A DNA stretch of 64,000 nucleotides from Martelella mediterranea DSM 17316 (GCF_002043005.1 NZ_CP020330.1:1448501-1512500); one strand, 5' to 3'. Counted from the stretch's first letter, positions 22,571 through 31,150 are shown. Notes: generated by a model not told the origin, from the sequence alone. A program made the numbers and translations.

Positions 22571-23506
22571 TCATTCGAGTTTGTTGATTTCGATAATATC
22601 AAAATCCTCATCATCAAACCCGGCAACATCTTCGGGGGACCCCGCCTCAAGTAGCTTTTCACCTTTGGGCTGACGAACCGGGCTGGGCGCTTTCTCAAGC
22701 AAACGAGCCGCAGTATTCGCTACTACATCCAGACCCTTTTTCGAAAGAGACGGATGTGTAACCCGACGGTCTGCAGGACTTTTCCTGAGTTCGACCAAAG
22801 CCAACCCATGACGTCCTGATGACCCGTCAGACAGCTTCGCCAAATTTCGGGGAAGGTTTGAGATACCCAGCTCTTTTGCGATGTGTGACGACGGATCTCC
22901 AAAGTGCCCGAAGCGCTCGCTATTCTGGGCGATAAACAGCAAGACGCTATATGTCGTCAGGTTGATATCCGGCGCCACTTGCAGCGCAACGTTCAATGCC
23001 GGGATGACGGTTTCTTGCAGTCTTCTGTAGGTTTCTCCCGGTATTTTGACGCCTCCGGACGGTTGCTGTACCGCTGCCGTGGACTGTACGCCGCAAAACA
23101 GCTTCGCCACCGCGCGGCCTGTTCTGGAGACCACTAGGCATTTCTCCCGTCTGTTGCGGCCAGGCACGCGTTTCAAAAGTTTCAGACCAGGCTGGCTTCC
23201 TCGTCCATCTGACAGTATCGCAGCTTGAATTGAGGTCGTGCTGTAGCTTAGCCCGACCACCTCAGCGAGCTCGCCATAGGAGATCGGCGCGTCATTGGCT
23301 GCGACGGCCAGAACCGAGTGAAGCCCACTCAGGGTCAAAGTCGGCTTGAATGCGCGCACTCGGTAACAGGCTTCACAGTAGCGCCGGAACTCGTCACTTT
23401 CAAAATCGGGAGACAGGAATGCGGAAAAGAAAAAGAAGAAAGCACGTCCTCCCCATTGAGGGCTTGAGATTTCTTTCAGTTTAATGCCTTTAGGTAAATT
23501 CGTCAA
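22571..23506 (-). CDS. Regulator-like protein with two winged-helix domains
   Basis: A 311-residue protein with an apparent internal duplication of MarR-like winged helices. Copy 1 is TLSGLHSVLAVAANDAPISY then GELAEVVGLSYSTTSIQAAI, with a wing VPGRNRREKCLVVSRTG. Copy 2 is INLTTYSVLLFIAQNSERFG, then IAKELGISNLPRNLAKL, with a wing SPADRRVTHPSLSKKG. A Phe run (AFFFFFSAF) lies near residue 22 and an acidic tail (FDDEDFDIIEI) at the end. It is divergent from xis/int across a repeat-rich gap, so it is a candidate switch controlling excision. I know no named family for this arrangement. Confidence 0.6.
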   Translation of the reverse strand: MTNLPKGIKLKEISSPQWGGRAFFFFFSAFLSPDFESDEFRRYCEACYRVRAFKPTLTLSGLHSVLAVAANDAPISYGELAEVVGLSYSTTSIQAAILSDGRGSQPGLKLLKRVPGRNRREKCLVVSRTGRAVAKLFCGVQSTAAVQQPSGGVKIPGETYRRLQETVIPALNVALQVAPDINLTTYSVLLFIAQNSERFGHFGDPSSHIAKELGISNLPRNLAKLSDGSSGRHGLALVELRKSPADRRVTHPSLSKKGLDVVANTAARLLEKAPSPVRQPKGEKLLEAGSPEDVAGFDDEDFDIIEINKLE

Positions 23507-23553
23507 TCAGACATATATGACTTGACGACATCTTTATTTCCTGCATATAAATG

Positions 23554-23578
23554 TCATCAGGTCGTAAAGGCCTGACGA
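23554..23578. promoter_or_regulatory. Operator-like dyad in the regulator/xis promoter region
   Basis: TCATCAGG (23554-23561) and CCTGACGA (23571-23578) are inverted with one mismatch. A direct relative, CTTGACGAC, lies at 23521-23529. The 102-bp divergent region thus has at least three copies of a TGACGAC/TGATGAC-type half site. Confidence 0.5.
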
Positions 23579-23608
23579 CTTGTAAATGAAGAGGTCGTTG
23601 TTGAACTG

Positions 23609-23944
23609 GTGATTGCCAAGCAATTCGGTAACCGCGAAGAAGCGGAATCACCAAAGCGCTATACTCATGGTTCTTGTCAGGATCCGATTGTGCCAAATGT
23701 CGAACATTTTCGAAGCAGTACATCAACAGCGTTGTCCCCTACGCAGCGCGGTCTCTCACGTGTGCTAGCCGCTCGTTACGTCGGGGTTAGCGCCACGAAG
23801 TTCGATGAAATGGTTGCTGACGGCAGAATGCCCAAGCCAAAGAGAATCGACAGCCGAAAGGTATGGGATGTTCGCGCACTGGATTATGCGTTTGAGGAAC
23901 TACCCAGTGATGGCGGATGCGACCAGAATCCTTGGGACACCTAA
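23609..23944 (+). CDS. Excisionase / AlpA-like DNA-binding protein
   Basis: Up to 111 residues from a GTG at 23609; the true start may lie further in (GTG near 23690), because the first ~45 residues have no fold. The C-terminal half is a MerR/AlpA-type winged helix, RVLAARYVGVSATKFDEMVA then DGRMPKPKRIDSRKVWDVRA, the usual fold of excisionases that bend att DNA and bias integrase towards excision. It directly precedes the integrase gene (16-bp gap) on the same strand. Confidence 0.7.
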   Translation: MIAKQFGNREEAESPKRYTHGSCQDPIVPNVEHFRSSTSTALSPTQRGLSRVLAARYVGVSATKFDEMVADGRMPKPKRIDSRKVWDVRALDYAFEELPSDGGCDQNPWDT

Positions 23945-23960
23945 CCTTCGGGGAGCCGGC

Positions 23961-25049
23961 ATGAAAGTGAAGCTAAGATATGTGGTTGAAGACATCGACA
24001 GACATGGAAACGTTCGGATCTATTATCGACGCCACGGTCGGAAGACAAGGCTCAGAGGACCATTAGGTTCGCCGGAATTCCTTGAAGATTACAACAAGGC
24101 AGTCGTCGCTGCGCCTGCAACGACCCTCAACACAGTTCTGGGTGCAAACCAGATCAAACCCCAAAGCCTTCGGTGGCTTTGTGTTCAATACTACAAATCA
24201 GCTATGTTTCAGGAACTGGATCCGCGAACACAGCGAGTTCGCCGAGGCATTCTTGAACGCTTCTGCCAGAACAACGGCGATGGCGACAAGCCCTTCAAGA
24301 TGATGATGCCACGTCATATCCGTAAACGCCGGGATGAAATGGTTGATCGTCCCGAAGCAGCGAACGGCATGGTGAAAGCGCTTCGGCAGCTATATAAATA
24401 TGCTGTTCGATATGACCTGCATGATGCGAACCCAGCCGAAAAAATTGAGTATCTATCCGGCAGTGCCGAAGGTTTTCATAGCTGGACGCTCGCTGAAATC
24501 GAGAGATTCGAGAAACAGCACCCGGTCGGCACGAAAGCGAGGCTTGCGCTCGCGCTTGCTCTTTACACAGGGCAGAGGCGCGCTGACCTGGTCGCGCTCG
24601 GCCGACAGCATGTTAGAGATGGGTGGCTTGTCTTCACGCAGCACAAAAATCGAAAGCGGAAGCCGGTTCATATGGAGCTTCCGATTATTCCAGCGCTCCA
24701 GCACATCCTTGACGCATCCCCGACCGGCGACTTGACATTTCTCGTTACGAGCTTTGGCAAGCCATTTACCTCGAACGGTTTCGGAAACCGGTTCCACAAA
24801 TGGGTCGAAGAAGCTGGGCTCGAAAACTGTTCGGTTCACGGCCTGCGCAAGGCAGCGGCTGCACGCTTGGCCGAACTCGGTTGCACGGAATTCGAAATCA
24901 TGGCCATTACCGGCCATACGACCTCCAAAGAGGTGACGAGATACACCCGGGCAGCGAGTCAGAAAACGCGGGCTGAGAGCGCCCTCAAGCGCATTTCGGG
25001 AGAACACAGCAAGGACAAAAGTGTCCCACTTTTTCGCAAAGACAATTAA
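23961..25049 (+). CDS. Tyrosine recombinase (integrase) at tRNA-Phe
   Basis: A 362-residue phage-type integrase. The ATG at 23961 is chosen because GGGGAG stands five bases before it; an earlier in-frame ATG (23910) would overlap xis. A SAM-like N-terminal core-binding domain is followed by the catalytic domain: first Arg in LALYTGQRRADLVAL, Lys in TQHKNRKRKPVH, His-x-x-Arg in VHGLRKAAAARLAELG, second His in AITGHTTSKEV, and the nucleophile Tyr in TRYTRAA. All are present, so it should be active. It ends 55 bp before the 3' end of tRNA-Phe, the normal geometry for an element integrated into that tRNA gene. Confidence 0.92.
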   Translation: MKVKLRYVVEDIDRHGNVRIYYRRHGRKTRLRGPLGSPEFLEDYNKAVVAAPATTLNTVLGANQIKPQSLRWLCVQYYKSAMFQELDPRTQRVRRGILERFCQNNGDGDKPFKMMMPRHIRKRRDEMVDRPEAANGMVKALRQLYKYAVRYDLHDANPAEKIEYLSGSAEGFHSWTLAEIERFEKQHPVGTKARLALALALYTGQRRADLVALGRQHVRDGWLVFTQHKNRKRKPVHMELPIIPALQHILDASPTGDLTFLVTSFGKPFTSNGFGNRFHKWVEEAGLENCSVHGLRKAAAARLAELGCTEFEIMAITGHTTSKEVTRYTRAASQKTRAESALKRISGEHSKDKSVPLFRKDN

Positions 25050-25104
25050 GGTGGGACAAAACCAAGGTTTAACCGCCTGAAAAACATACACTTTTTTATA
25101 AAAA

Positions 25105-25180
25105 TGGTGCCCAGACGCGGATTCGAACCACGGACACGCGGATTTTCAATCCGCTGCTCTACCAACTGAGCTATCTGGGC
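25105..25180 (-). tRNA. tRNA-Phe (GAA)
   Basis: The minus strand reads GCCCAGATAGCTCAGTTGGT onwards, with the anticodon loop TTGAAAA (anticodon GAA), a T-arm containing GGTTCGAATCC, and an acceptor stem GCCCAGA/TCTGGGC followed by A and an encoded CCA. Seven-base acceptor pairing is complete. It serves as the attachment site of the element at its left. Confidence 0.97.
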
Positions 25181-25326
25181 CATCGCCCGAGGGGCGAGAG
25201 CAGGGCGGCAGGCGCCCTTGAGTGAGCGCGTTTATAGCATCTTGTTTTTTCAAGTCCAGCGGCAAAAAGCGGAATTTCCAAGAATTTTAACACGCGAAAG
25301 CGGCGCTGCGAAACTGGCCGGCGCCA

Positions 25327-25659
25327 TCAGCTCGGATTTCGCCCGACGATGCGATCCGCCAGGCGGACAACCTCTCCAAGCCGCGGATTGCCGAGTTCAT
25401 AGACCGTTTCATTGTTCCGCCGCCGCATGACGATCAGGCCGGACTGCAGAAGCTTCGCGATCGTTGAGATCAGCGGCTTGAAAGCCAGGCCGGTGGCGTG
25501 GCTGAGTTCAATCAGCGTTCTGGAACCGGATTGAAGCGCCCTTGCAATGGCAAGCCGGTGGTCGAAGGCGAGCGCGGACAGGAGTTCAGCCGCGCCGTGA
25601 AGCTTTGCGTCTGCTTCCGTCGATCGGTTGAGGCGAATGACGACGCCGTTATGACTCAT
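25327..25659 (-). CDS. ArsR-family winged-helix regulator without cysteines
   Basis: A 110-residue protein, LLSALAFDHRLAIARALQSG then SRTLIELSHATGLAFKPLIS, with wing MRRRNNETVYELGNP: an ArsR/SmtB fold. It has no cysteine and no obvious metal-site histidines, so it is neither a metal sensor nor a BigR-like thiol sensor; nutrient or redox-independent control is more likely. It is divergent from the GH13 phosphorylase gene across 448 bp containing an AT-rich dyad. First chromosomal gene right of tRNA-Phe. Confidence 0.8.
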   Translation of the reverse strand: MSHNGVVIRLNRSTEADAKLHGAAELLSALAFDHRLAIARALQSGSRTLIELSHATGLAFKPLISTIAKLLQSGLIVMRRRNNETVYELGNPRLGEVVRLADRIVGRNPS

Positions 25660-26107
25660 GATGTTGACCCATTTTATTTAAGTAAAATCTAATTTAGAGA
25701 ATGATTTTACTTTATTTGTTTTGCTTTCTGAGCTTCTAATTTAGCGGATAACTGGTAAAAATCCAGTTGGAAGCGGATTTTTTGCGCTTCTATTGGCGGT
25801 TGTTTTGTGTTCGATTGTTAGCGCTGTCAACTGTATTTTTTGTGGTGCGAGAATTCATCCGCGCCGCGTGGGATTCGCGCAGGCTGAATGTCTCATGACG
25901 GCATCGGAATGAAAACGCACCGGCGATTTCTCAAGCGCCAGCGCATGCAACCCGGATTTAGGGAAGATCGGGCTGCTCACTCCCAAACCGCCGGGTATTG
26001 CTTCTGCTGCGGCGCAACAAATGGCGACGTTCATATTGCGGTGCAATTCACAATTGCCAATCGGATGCGACGTGATAACCTTGGCATCAAGGGGAAAGCA
26101 GGTAAGA
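25660..26107. promoter_or_regulatory. Divergent promoter region with AT-rich dyad
   Basis: No gene is seen in these 448 bp. AAGTAAAAT (25680-25688) and ATTTTACTT (25704-25712) form a perfect 9-bp inverted repeat 21-30 bp upstream of the arsR start, a likely autoregulatory operator. The rest to about 25850 is AT-rich; from 25850 to 26107 nothing clear is present apart from the AGGTAAG ribosome site of the phosphorylase. Confidence 0.55.
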
Positions 26108-27880
26108 ATGACGACAATTTCCGAGACGCCGCCAAAGCCTATGGTTATCACCCGCCGGTTGCGGGAAAGCATCAGGCTCCATCTTGAGAATATCTATCCG
26201 GATCATGATTCCCGCGCGCTGACGCGGCAGGTGCTTGAGGCCTTCTGGAGCGACGGCGTTGTGCCGCGCAAACGCGGCCGCACCGCCGGCAACAATATGT
26301 GGAGCGCGGACAACACCTATGTCATCACCTATGGCAATTCGATCATCGATGGCGAGCACAAGCCGCTTTCGCTGCTGCAGGATTTCCTGACCGAGAACCT
26401 GAAGGGTGTGATCAAGGGCGTGCACATCCTGCCCTATTTTCCCTACACCTCGGACGATGGCTTCGCGATCACCGATTACCGGGTGGTCGACAGCGGCCTT
26501 GGCGGCTGGGAGGATATCGAGCGCATCAGCCGCGAATTCCGCCTGATGTCGGATCTGGTGCTGAACCATTGCTCCAGCCAGAGCGCCTGGTTCAACGAAT
26601 TCCGCATGGGTCACGCGCCCTACAAGGATTTCTTCTTCACTGCCTCGCCGGAGGACGATCTTTCCGATGTGGTGCGTCCGCGCGCCCATCCGCTGCTGCG
26701 CAAGGTCGAGACCGCCGATGGCGACAAATATGTCTGGTGCACCTTCAGCCACGACCAGGTGGATTTCGACTTCTCGAATCCGGAAGTGCTGCTGGAATTC
26801 CTGCGCATCATGCGCTTCCACATCAATCGCGGCGTGCGCACGGTCAGGCTCGATGCCTGCGCCTTCATGTGGAAGGAGGTCGGCACCTCCTGCATCCACC
26901 TGCCCGAGACACACGAGATCATCCGGCTGATGCGGGTGCTTGCCGATTTCAGCGAGGAAAGCGTTGTTCTCATCACCGAGACCAATGTGCCGAATGTCGA
27001 AAACCTCAGCTATTTCGGCAATCGCAACGAAGCGCACATGATCTACAATTTCTCGCTGCCGCCGCTGATCGTGCATGCGCTTTTGAACGGGACATCGCAG
27101 TTTCTGAATGCCTGGCAGATGGCGATGCCGCCGGCGCAGATGGGCTGCGCCTATTTCAACTTCACCGCGTCGCATGACGGCATCGGCTTGCGCCCGGCCG
27201 AAAGCCTGCTGTCGGAGGAGGCGATCACCGGCATGGTCGAAACCATCCAGCAGTTTGGCGGCCGCGTCTCGATGCGTCAGCTTTCCGATGGCTCGATGCG
27301 GCCCTACGAGATGAACGTGTCGCTGTTCGATGCGCTGAAGGGCACGGTGAAGGGCGAGGACGAGCACAACATCCCCCGTTTCCTCTGCAGCCAGACGATC
27401 GCCATGGCGCTGGAAGGCATACCGGCCTTCTACATCCATTCGCTGCTGGCGACGAGCAACGATGCCGAAGGTGTGGAGAAATCCGGTCACAACCGCGCCA
27501 TCAATCGCCATCGCTGGAATTACGAAAAGCTGCAGCAAGCACTTGGCGACGAGACGCAGCATGCCAGGGTGTTCAACGAAATGTGCCGGCTGATCGGCAT
27601 TCGCACGCGGCAATCCGCCTTTCATCCCAATGCGACGCAGTTCACGCTTCATCTCGGCGAAAAGCTCTTCGGCTTCTGGCGACAGAGCGTCGATCGGTCG
27701 CAAAGCGTGTTCGCGATCAACAATGTCACCGACGAGGCGCTGGAAATTCCGGCCATGTCGCTCAATCTGATCGGCGGCGAGAACTGGACGGATCTGATCA
27801 CCGGCGAGCAGATCACCGCCGGCGGCAACAAGATCTCCTTTGCGCCCTATCAGTGCCGCTGGATATCGAACCGGGCATAG
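26108..27880 (+). CDS. GH13 subfamily 18 glucoside phosphorylase (sucrose/glucosylglycerate type)
   Basis: A 590-residue enzyme of the sucrose phosphorylase branch. HILPYFPYTSDDGFAITDYR, VRLDACAFMWKEVGT (nucleophile Asp), LITETNVPN (acid/base Glu) and FTASHDGIGLRPAE (transition-state Asp) are all present. The first ~90 residues (MTTISETPPKPMVITRRLRE, ending near GNNMWSADNTYVITYGNS) extend beyond the ~490-residue sucrose phosphorylases and match the longer glucosylglycerate phosphorylase type. Reaction: phosphorolysis of an alpha-glucoside to glucose 1-phosphate, in the cytosol. The acceptor cannot be read from sequence. The start at 26108 follows AGGTAAGA. Confidence 0.85.
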   Translation: MTTISETPPKPMVITRRLRESIRLHLENIYPDHDSRALTRQVLEAFWSDGVVPRKRGRTAGNNMWSADNTYVITYGNSIIDGEHKPLSLLQDFLTENLKGVIKGVHILPYFPYTSDDGFAITDYRVVDSGLGGWEDIERISREFRLMSDLVLNHCSSQSAWFNEFRMGHAPYKDFFFTASPEDDLSDVVRPRAHPLLRKVETADGDKYVWCTFSHDQVDFDFSNPEVLLEFLRIMRFHINRGVRTVRLDACAFMWKEVGTSCIHLPETHEIIRLMRVLADFSEESVVLITETNVPNVENLSYFGNRNEAHMIYNFSLPPLIVHALLNGTSQFLNAWQMAMPPAQMGCAYFNFTASHDGIGLRPAESLLSEEAITGMVETIQQFGGRVSMRQLSDGSMRPYEMNVSLFDALKGTVKGEDEHNIPRFLCSQTIAMALEGIPAFYIHSLLATSNDAEGVEKSGHNRAINRHRWNYEKLQQALGDETQHARVFNEMCRLIGIRTRQSAFHPNATQFTLHLGEKLFGFWRQSVDRSQSVFAINNVTDEALEIPAMSLNLIGGENWTDLITGEQITAGGNKISFAPYQCRWISNRA

Positions 27881-28014
27881 AGCGACAGGCGAGGCACGAA
27901 GGCCGGTTTTCGCGACACCGGCGCGTGACAGGTGGTGTGCGACAATTCTGCGTCTTGAATTCGGCTTCTACAAATGGCATCTCTTTTGGAAAATCATTCC
28001 ATCAGGGTGACGTC

Positions 28015-28908
28015 ATGAACACAACACTTCCCTTTACGCCCGACCCGGCGCTGAAGCCCGAGGTCCATGGTTTTTTCGATCCCGCGACCAATACGATCTC
28101 CTACATCGTCAAGGACCCCGCTTCCGATGCCTGCGCGGTTATCGACAGCGTCATGGATTTCGACCAGGCCGCCGGCCGCATCAGCTTTGAAAGCGCGGAC
28201 CGGCTGATCGAGGTGATCCGCGGCAATGGCTGGCGGCTGGAATGGATCATCGAGACCCATGTTCATGCCGACCATCTTTCCGGCGCGCCCTATATTCAGG
28301 AACAACTCGGCGGCAAGCTCGGCATTGGCGAAAACATCACGATCGTGCAGGATACGTTCGGCAAGATTTTCAACGAGGGCACCGCGTTCCAGCGCGACGG
28401 CTCCCAGTTCGACCGGCTGTTCGGCGACGGCGACAGCTACCAGATCGGCACGATGACCGCCCATGTCATGCATACGCCCGGCCACACGCCGGCCTGCATG
28501 ACCCATGTGATCGGCGATGCCGCCTTCGTCGGCGATACGCTGTTCATGCCCGATGGCGGCTCGGCGCGCGCCGATTTTCCCGGCGGCGATGCCCGCACGC
28601 TCTATCGCTCCATCAAGCGCGTTCTTGCGTTGCCGCCGGAAACCCGTTTGTTCATCTGCCATGACTACGGGCCGAATGGCCGCGATATAGCCTGGGAAAC
28701 CACGGTCGATTCGGAGCGCGCGCACAACATCCATCTCAGGGACGGCATCAGCGAGGATGAATTCGTGAAGATGCGCGAGGCGCGCGACGCCACGCTTTCC
28801 ATGCCCCGGCTGATCCTGCCCTCGCTGCAGGTCAACATGCGCGCCGGGGAGATACCGAAGGACCAGGATGGCCGGCCGATGTTGAAACTGCCGATCAACG
28901 CCCTTTGA
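28015..28908 (+). CDS. ETHE1/Blh-like MBL-fold persulfide dioxygenase-type enzyme
   Basis: A 297-residue metallo-beta-lactamase-fold protein. The metal motif is ETHVHADHLSGAPYIQE, then HTPGHTPACMTHVIGDAAFV, GDTLFMPDGGSARADFPGGD and FICHDYGPNGRD, matching the ETHE1/Blh group that oxidises glutathione persulfide with a single iron. In rhizobia such enzymes detoxify sulfide under BigR control; the ArsR gene nearby lacks BigR's cysteines and is separated by the phosphorylase, so that regulatory link is not supported. It starts 134 bp after the phosphorylase gene and could be transcribed with it or separately. Confidence 0.82.
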   Translation: MNTTLPFTPDPALKPEVHGFFDPATNTISYIVKDPASDACAVIDSVMDFDQAAGRISFESADRLIEVIRGNGWRLEWIIETHVHADHLSGAPYIQEQLGGKLGIGENITIVQDTFGKIFNEGTAFQRDGSQFDRLFGDGDSYQIGTMTAHVMHTPGHTPACMTHVIGDAAFVGDTLFMPDGGSARADFPGGDARTLYRSIKRVLALPPETRLFICHDYGPNGRDIAWETTVDSERAHNIHLRDGISEDEFVKMREARDATLSMPRLILPSLQVNMRAGEIPKDQDGRPMLKLPINAL

Positions 28909-28917
28909 TATCGCCGT

Positions 28918-29685
28918 TCACTGCGGCTGCTTGCGCGCGTAGTAGATGGTCTCGAACCGCGCGCCGAGGCCGTCATAGAGCAGCAGCCGGCCGATCAGTG
29001 GTTCGCCCGCGCCGGTGATCAACTTGACCGCCTCCATCGCCATCAGCGTGCCGATGACGCCGGTAACGGGGCCGATCACGCCGGCCTCGGCGCAGGACGG
29101 TACGAGGCCCGCCGGGGGCATTTTCGGGTAGAGATCGCGGTAGCGCGGGTTTAGCGTCCTGTCCTTGCCTGTTTCATAGGGTTTCAGCACCGTCAACGAG
29201 CCATCGAACCGGCCGACGGCGCCGGTCACCAGCGGGATTTCCGCCCGCTCCGCCGCATCGGCCGCGCGGTAGCGTGTGTCGAAATTGTCGGAGCCGTCGA
29301 TCAGAAGATCGAAGCCCTTCAGCACAGCGTCGATATTGCCGTCCTCCAGCCGCTCGTCATAGCGCCGGCAGATGACATGCGGGTTGAGGCGGGCGATCGC
29401 GCGGGCCGCGCTTTCGGTCTTGCTCTGGCCGATCGTGCCGGTGTCGTGGATAACCTGCCGCTGCAGGTTGGAAAGGCTGACGCCGTCATCATCGGCGATG
29501 CCGAGCGTGCCGACGCCGGCGGCGGCCAGATAGGCAAGCACAGGCGCGCCCAGCCCGCCCGCGCCGATCACCAGAACGCGGGCGCGCTTCAGCGCCTGCT
29601 GGCCCGGGCCGCCGATTTCCGGCAGCACGATATGGCGGGCGTAACGTTCTATTTCTTCGGCAGAAAAGGGTTCAATGTCACTCAT
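28918..29685 (-). CDS. moeB: MoeB/ThiF/HesA-family sulfur-carrier adenylyltransferase
   Basis: A 255-residue E1-like enzyme that adenylates the C-terminal glycine of a small sulfur carrier (MoaD or ThiS). The Rossmann ATP site is VLVIGAGGLGAPVLAYLAAA; other landmarks are SLSNLQRQVIHDTGTIGQSK, LIDGSDNFDTRYRAAD and GLVPSCAEAGVIGPVTGVIG. The C-terminal Cys-x-x-Cys pair that completes the structural zinc site in E. coli MoeB is missing, as in some related alphaproteobacterial proteins. It is divergent from slyX and convergent with the MBL gene. MoeB and ThiF cannot be told apart by sequence alone here. Confidence 0.82.
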   Translation of the reverse strand: MSDIEPFSAEEIERYARHIVLPEIGGPGQQALKRARVLVIGAGGLGAPVLAYLAAAGVGTLGIADDDGVSLSNLQRQVIHDTGTIGQSKTESAARAIARLNPHVICRRYDERLEDGNIDAVLKGFDLLIDGSDNFDTRYRAADAAERAEIPLVTGAVGRFDGSLTVLKPYETGKDRTLNPRYRDLYPKMPPAGLVPSCAEAGVIGPVTGVIGTLMAMEAVKLITGAGEPLIGRLLLYDGLGARFETIYYARKQPQ

Positions 29686-29751
29686 CGTTTCACTATATCA
29701 GGCACGGCAGGAACGGATAGCCAAGAACCCGCAAACGTGATGGAAAACACC

Positions 29752-29955
29752 ATGAGTGACGACCGTATTCTTAAACTGGAAGAGACCGTCGCCTATCAGG
29801 CGAAAACCATCGACGAATTGTCTGAACAGCTTGCCGCCCAATGGAAGGAAATCGACCGGCTGAAGAAGCAGTTCGAGGTCCTGACCGACCGCTTTCTGAC
29901 GCTGGAGGAAACCGCCGGCGAACGCCCGGCGATCACCAAACCGCCGCATTATTGA
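29752..29955 (+). CDS. slyX: SlyX family protein
   Basis: A 67-residue coiled-coil protein, MSDDRILKLEETVAYQAKTI then DELSEQLAAQWKEIDRLKKQ, ending TKPPHY as SlyX proteins do. An in-frame ATG four codons earlier (29740) is also possible; the later one gives the family's usual start. Function unknown. Its last seven bases overlap the recF stop end on the other strand. Confidence 0.93.
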   Translation: MSDDRILKLEETVAYQAKTIDELSEQLAAQWKEIDRLKKQFEVLTDRFLTLEETAGERPAITKPPHY

Positions 29956-31082
29956 GGCTTTTCCTCGGCAATGCTGCCTGCCGACACATTGAAGAACTGG
30001 CCGCGTTCGCCGAGCGCGGTAAACAGCGCCCGGTCGGTGCCGGTCATGAAGGCCTGGCCGCCGATATCGTCGATCCGCTCGAACAGCGCCGCGCGCCTGC
30101 CGGCATCGAGATGGGCGGCGACCTCGTCGAACAGCATGATTGGCGGATGGCCGCTGATGCGGCGGGTGAGCTTCGCATGGGCGAGCACCAGGCCGATCAA
30201 CAGCGCCTTCTGCTCGCCAGTTGAGCACAGCGCCGCCTCCATCGCCTTTGCCGCGTGGCGCACCTCCAGATCGCTGCGGTGCGGGCCGTCGAGCGTGCGT
30301 CCCGCGCCGGCATCGCGGAAGCGTTCTTCCTCCAGAGCCAAGCGATAGCGATCCTCGAGGTCGATGGCCGGGGCTTCGGCATGATCGGCGAAGAAGCCGG
30401 AAAGCGCGATCTCGGGCGCGGGGAAGGGCGATCCGCCCGTGGTCTCTTCGATCAGCGCGGCAAGCAGCGTCACCAGTTCGCGCCGCGCCAGCGCCATCGC
30501 GACCCCGAGGCCCGCCATCTGCTCCTCCAGCCCGGAAAGCCAGGCCGGCTCCATGCGCCGTTCGGAAAGCAGGCGGTTGCGCGAGCGCATGGCGCGCTCG
30601 AAATCGGCAACCCGGCGGCCATGGGCGGGGTCGATCGACAGCACCATGCGGTCGACAAACCGCCGGCGATCGGCGGCCGCGCCGGTGAAAAGCCCGTCCA
30701 TTGCCGGCGTCAGCCAGATCACCCGGGCATGGTCGAGGAGCTCGTCGCCGGTTGCCGCCGGCGTGCCGTTGATGCGCACCTTGCGGCCGGCGCCCTCGAC
30801 GCCATCCGTGCCGGTGCCGATCGAGACCGACCCCTCCATGCCCTCAAGTTCGGCGAAAACGGTAAACCCGGCCGCCGCCTCCTTGCGCGTCACCTGCCCA
30901 TAGGCCGCGCGCCTGAGGCCCCGACCGGGCGAGAGGAACGAAACCGCCTCCATCAGATTGGTCTTGCCCGATCCATTGTCGCCCGTCAGCACCACATGCC
31001 GCCCGTCAAAGGCAAGCGCGGCCTTTTCATAATTGCGGAAATCCGTGAGCTTCAGCGCGGTAAGGAAGATCGAGGGCAGCAT
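29949..31082 (-). CDS. recF: DNA replication and repair protein RecF
   Basis: A 377-residue SMC-like ATPase that loads RecA on gapped DNA with RecO and RecR. Walker A VVLTGDNGSGKTNLMEAVSF lies near residue 30, the RecF-typical LTPAMDGLFTGAAADRRRFV in the middle, signature LCSTGEQKALLIGLVLAHAK, and Walker B PPIMLFDEVAAHLD near residue 310. Length is as expected. It is not beside dnaA/dnaN, which is common in Rhizobiales. Confidence 0.95.
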   Translation of the reverse strand: MLPSIFLTALKLTDFRNYEKAALAFDGRHVVLTGDNGSGKTNLMEAVSFLSPGRGLRRAAYGQVTRKEAAAGFTVFAELEGMEGSVSIGTGTDGVEGAGRKVRINGTPAATGDELLDHARVIWLTPAMDGLFTGAAADRRRFVDRMVLSIDPAHGRRVADFERAMRSRNRLLSERRMEPAWLSGLEEQMAGLGVAMALARRELVTLLAALIEETTGGSPFPAPEIALSGFFADHAEAPAIDLEDRYRLALEEERFRDAGAGRTLDGPHRSDLEVRHAAKAMEAALCSTGEQKALLIGLVLAHAKLTRRISGHPPIMLFDEVAAHLDAGRRAALFERIDDIGGQAFMTGTDRALFTALGERGQFFNVSAGSIAEEKPQ

Positions 31083-31150
31083 GGCACCGGTGTCGGTTCA
31101 AATCAGTCCGCTCCTTATGCGGCAAAACCGGGCAAGGGGAAAGGCTTGTC

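Larger units (their letters stand above)
12090..25107. mobile_element. Putative integrative and mobilizable element at tRNA-Phe
   Basis: Integrase and excisionase lie at the right end next to tRNA-Phe, and a mobilisation block (RHH protein, MOB-HEN relaxase, nested coiled-coil genes) at the left; no type IV secretion genes are present. Regulators, a protease, a GIY-YIG-like protein and secreted cargo lie between. The right boundary is the tRNA 3' end. The left boundary is set provisionally at the end of the IS cluster, since no second copy of the tRNA 3' end was found; the element may extend further left or may have lost its left att site through IS activity. Confidence 0.6.

Noticed and set aside
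25105..25180. Second att copy of the tRNA-Phe 3' end in the window
   Set aside because: I looked for the T-arm and acceptor sequence in the left 25 kb by eye and found none, so no direct repeat is reported.
25327..25659. BigR repressor controlling the ETHE1-like gene
   Set aside because: The protein has no cysteines, while BigR senses persulfide through a cysteine pair; the phosphorylase gene also lies between them.
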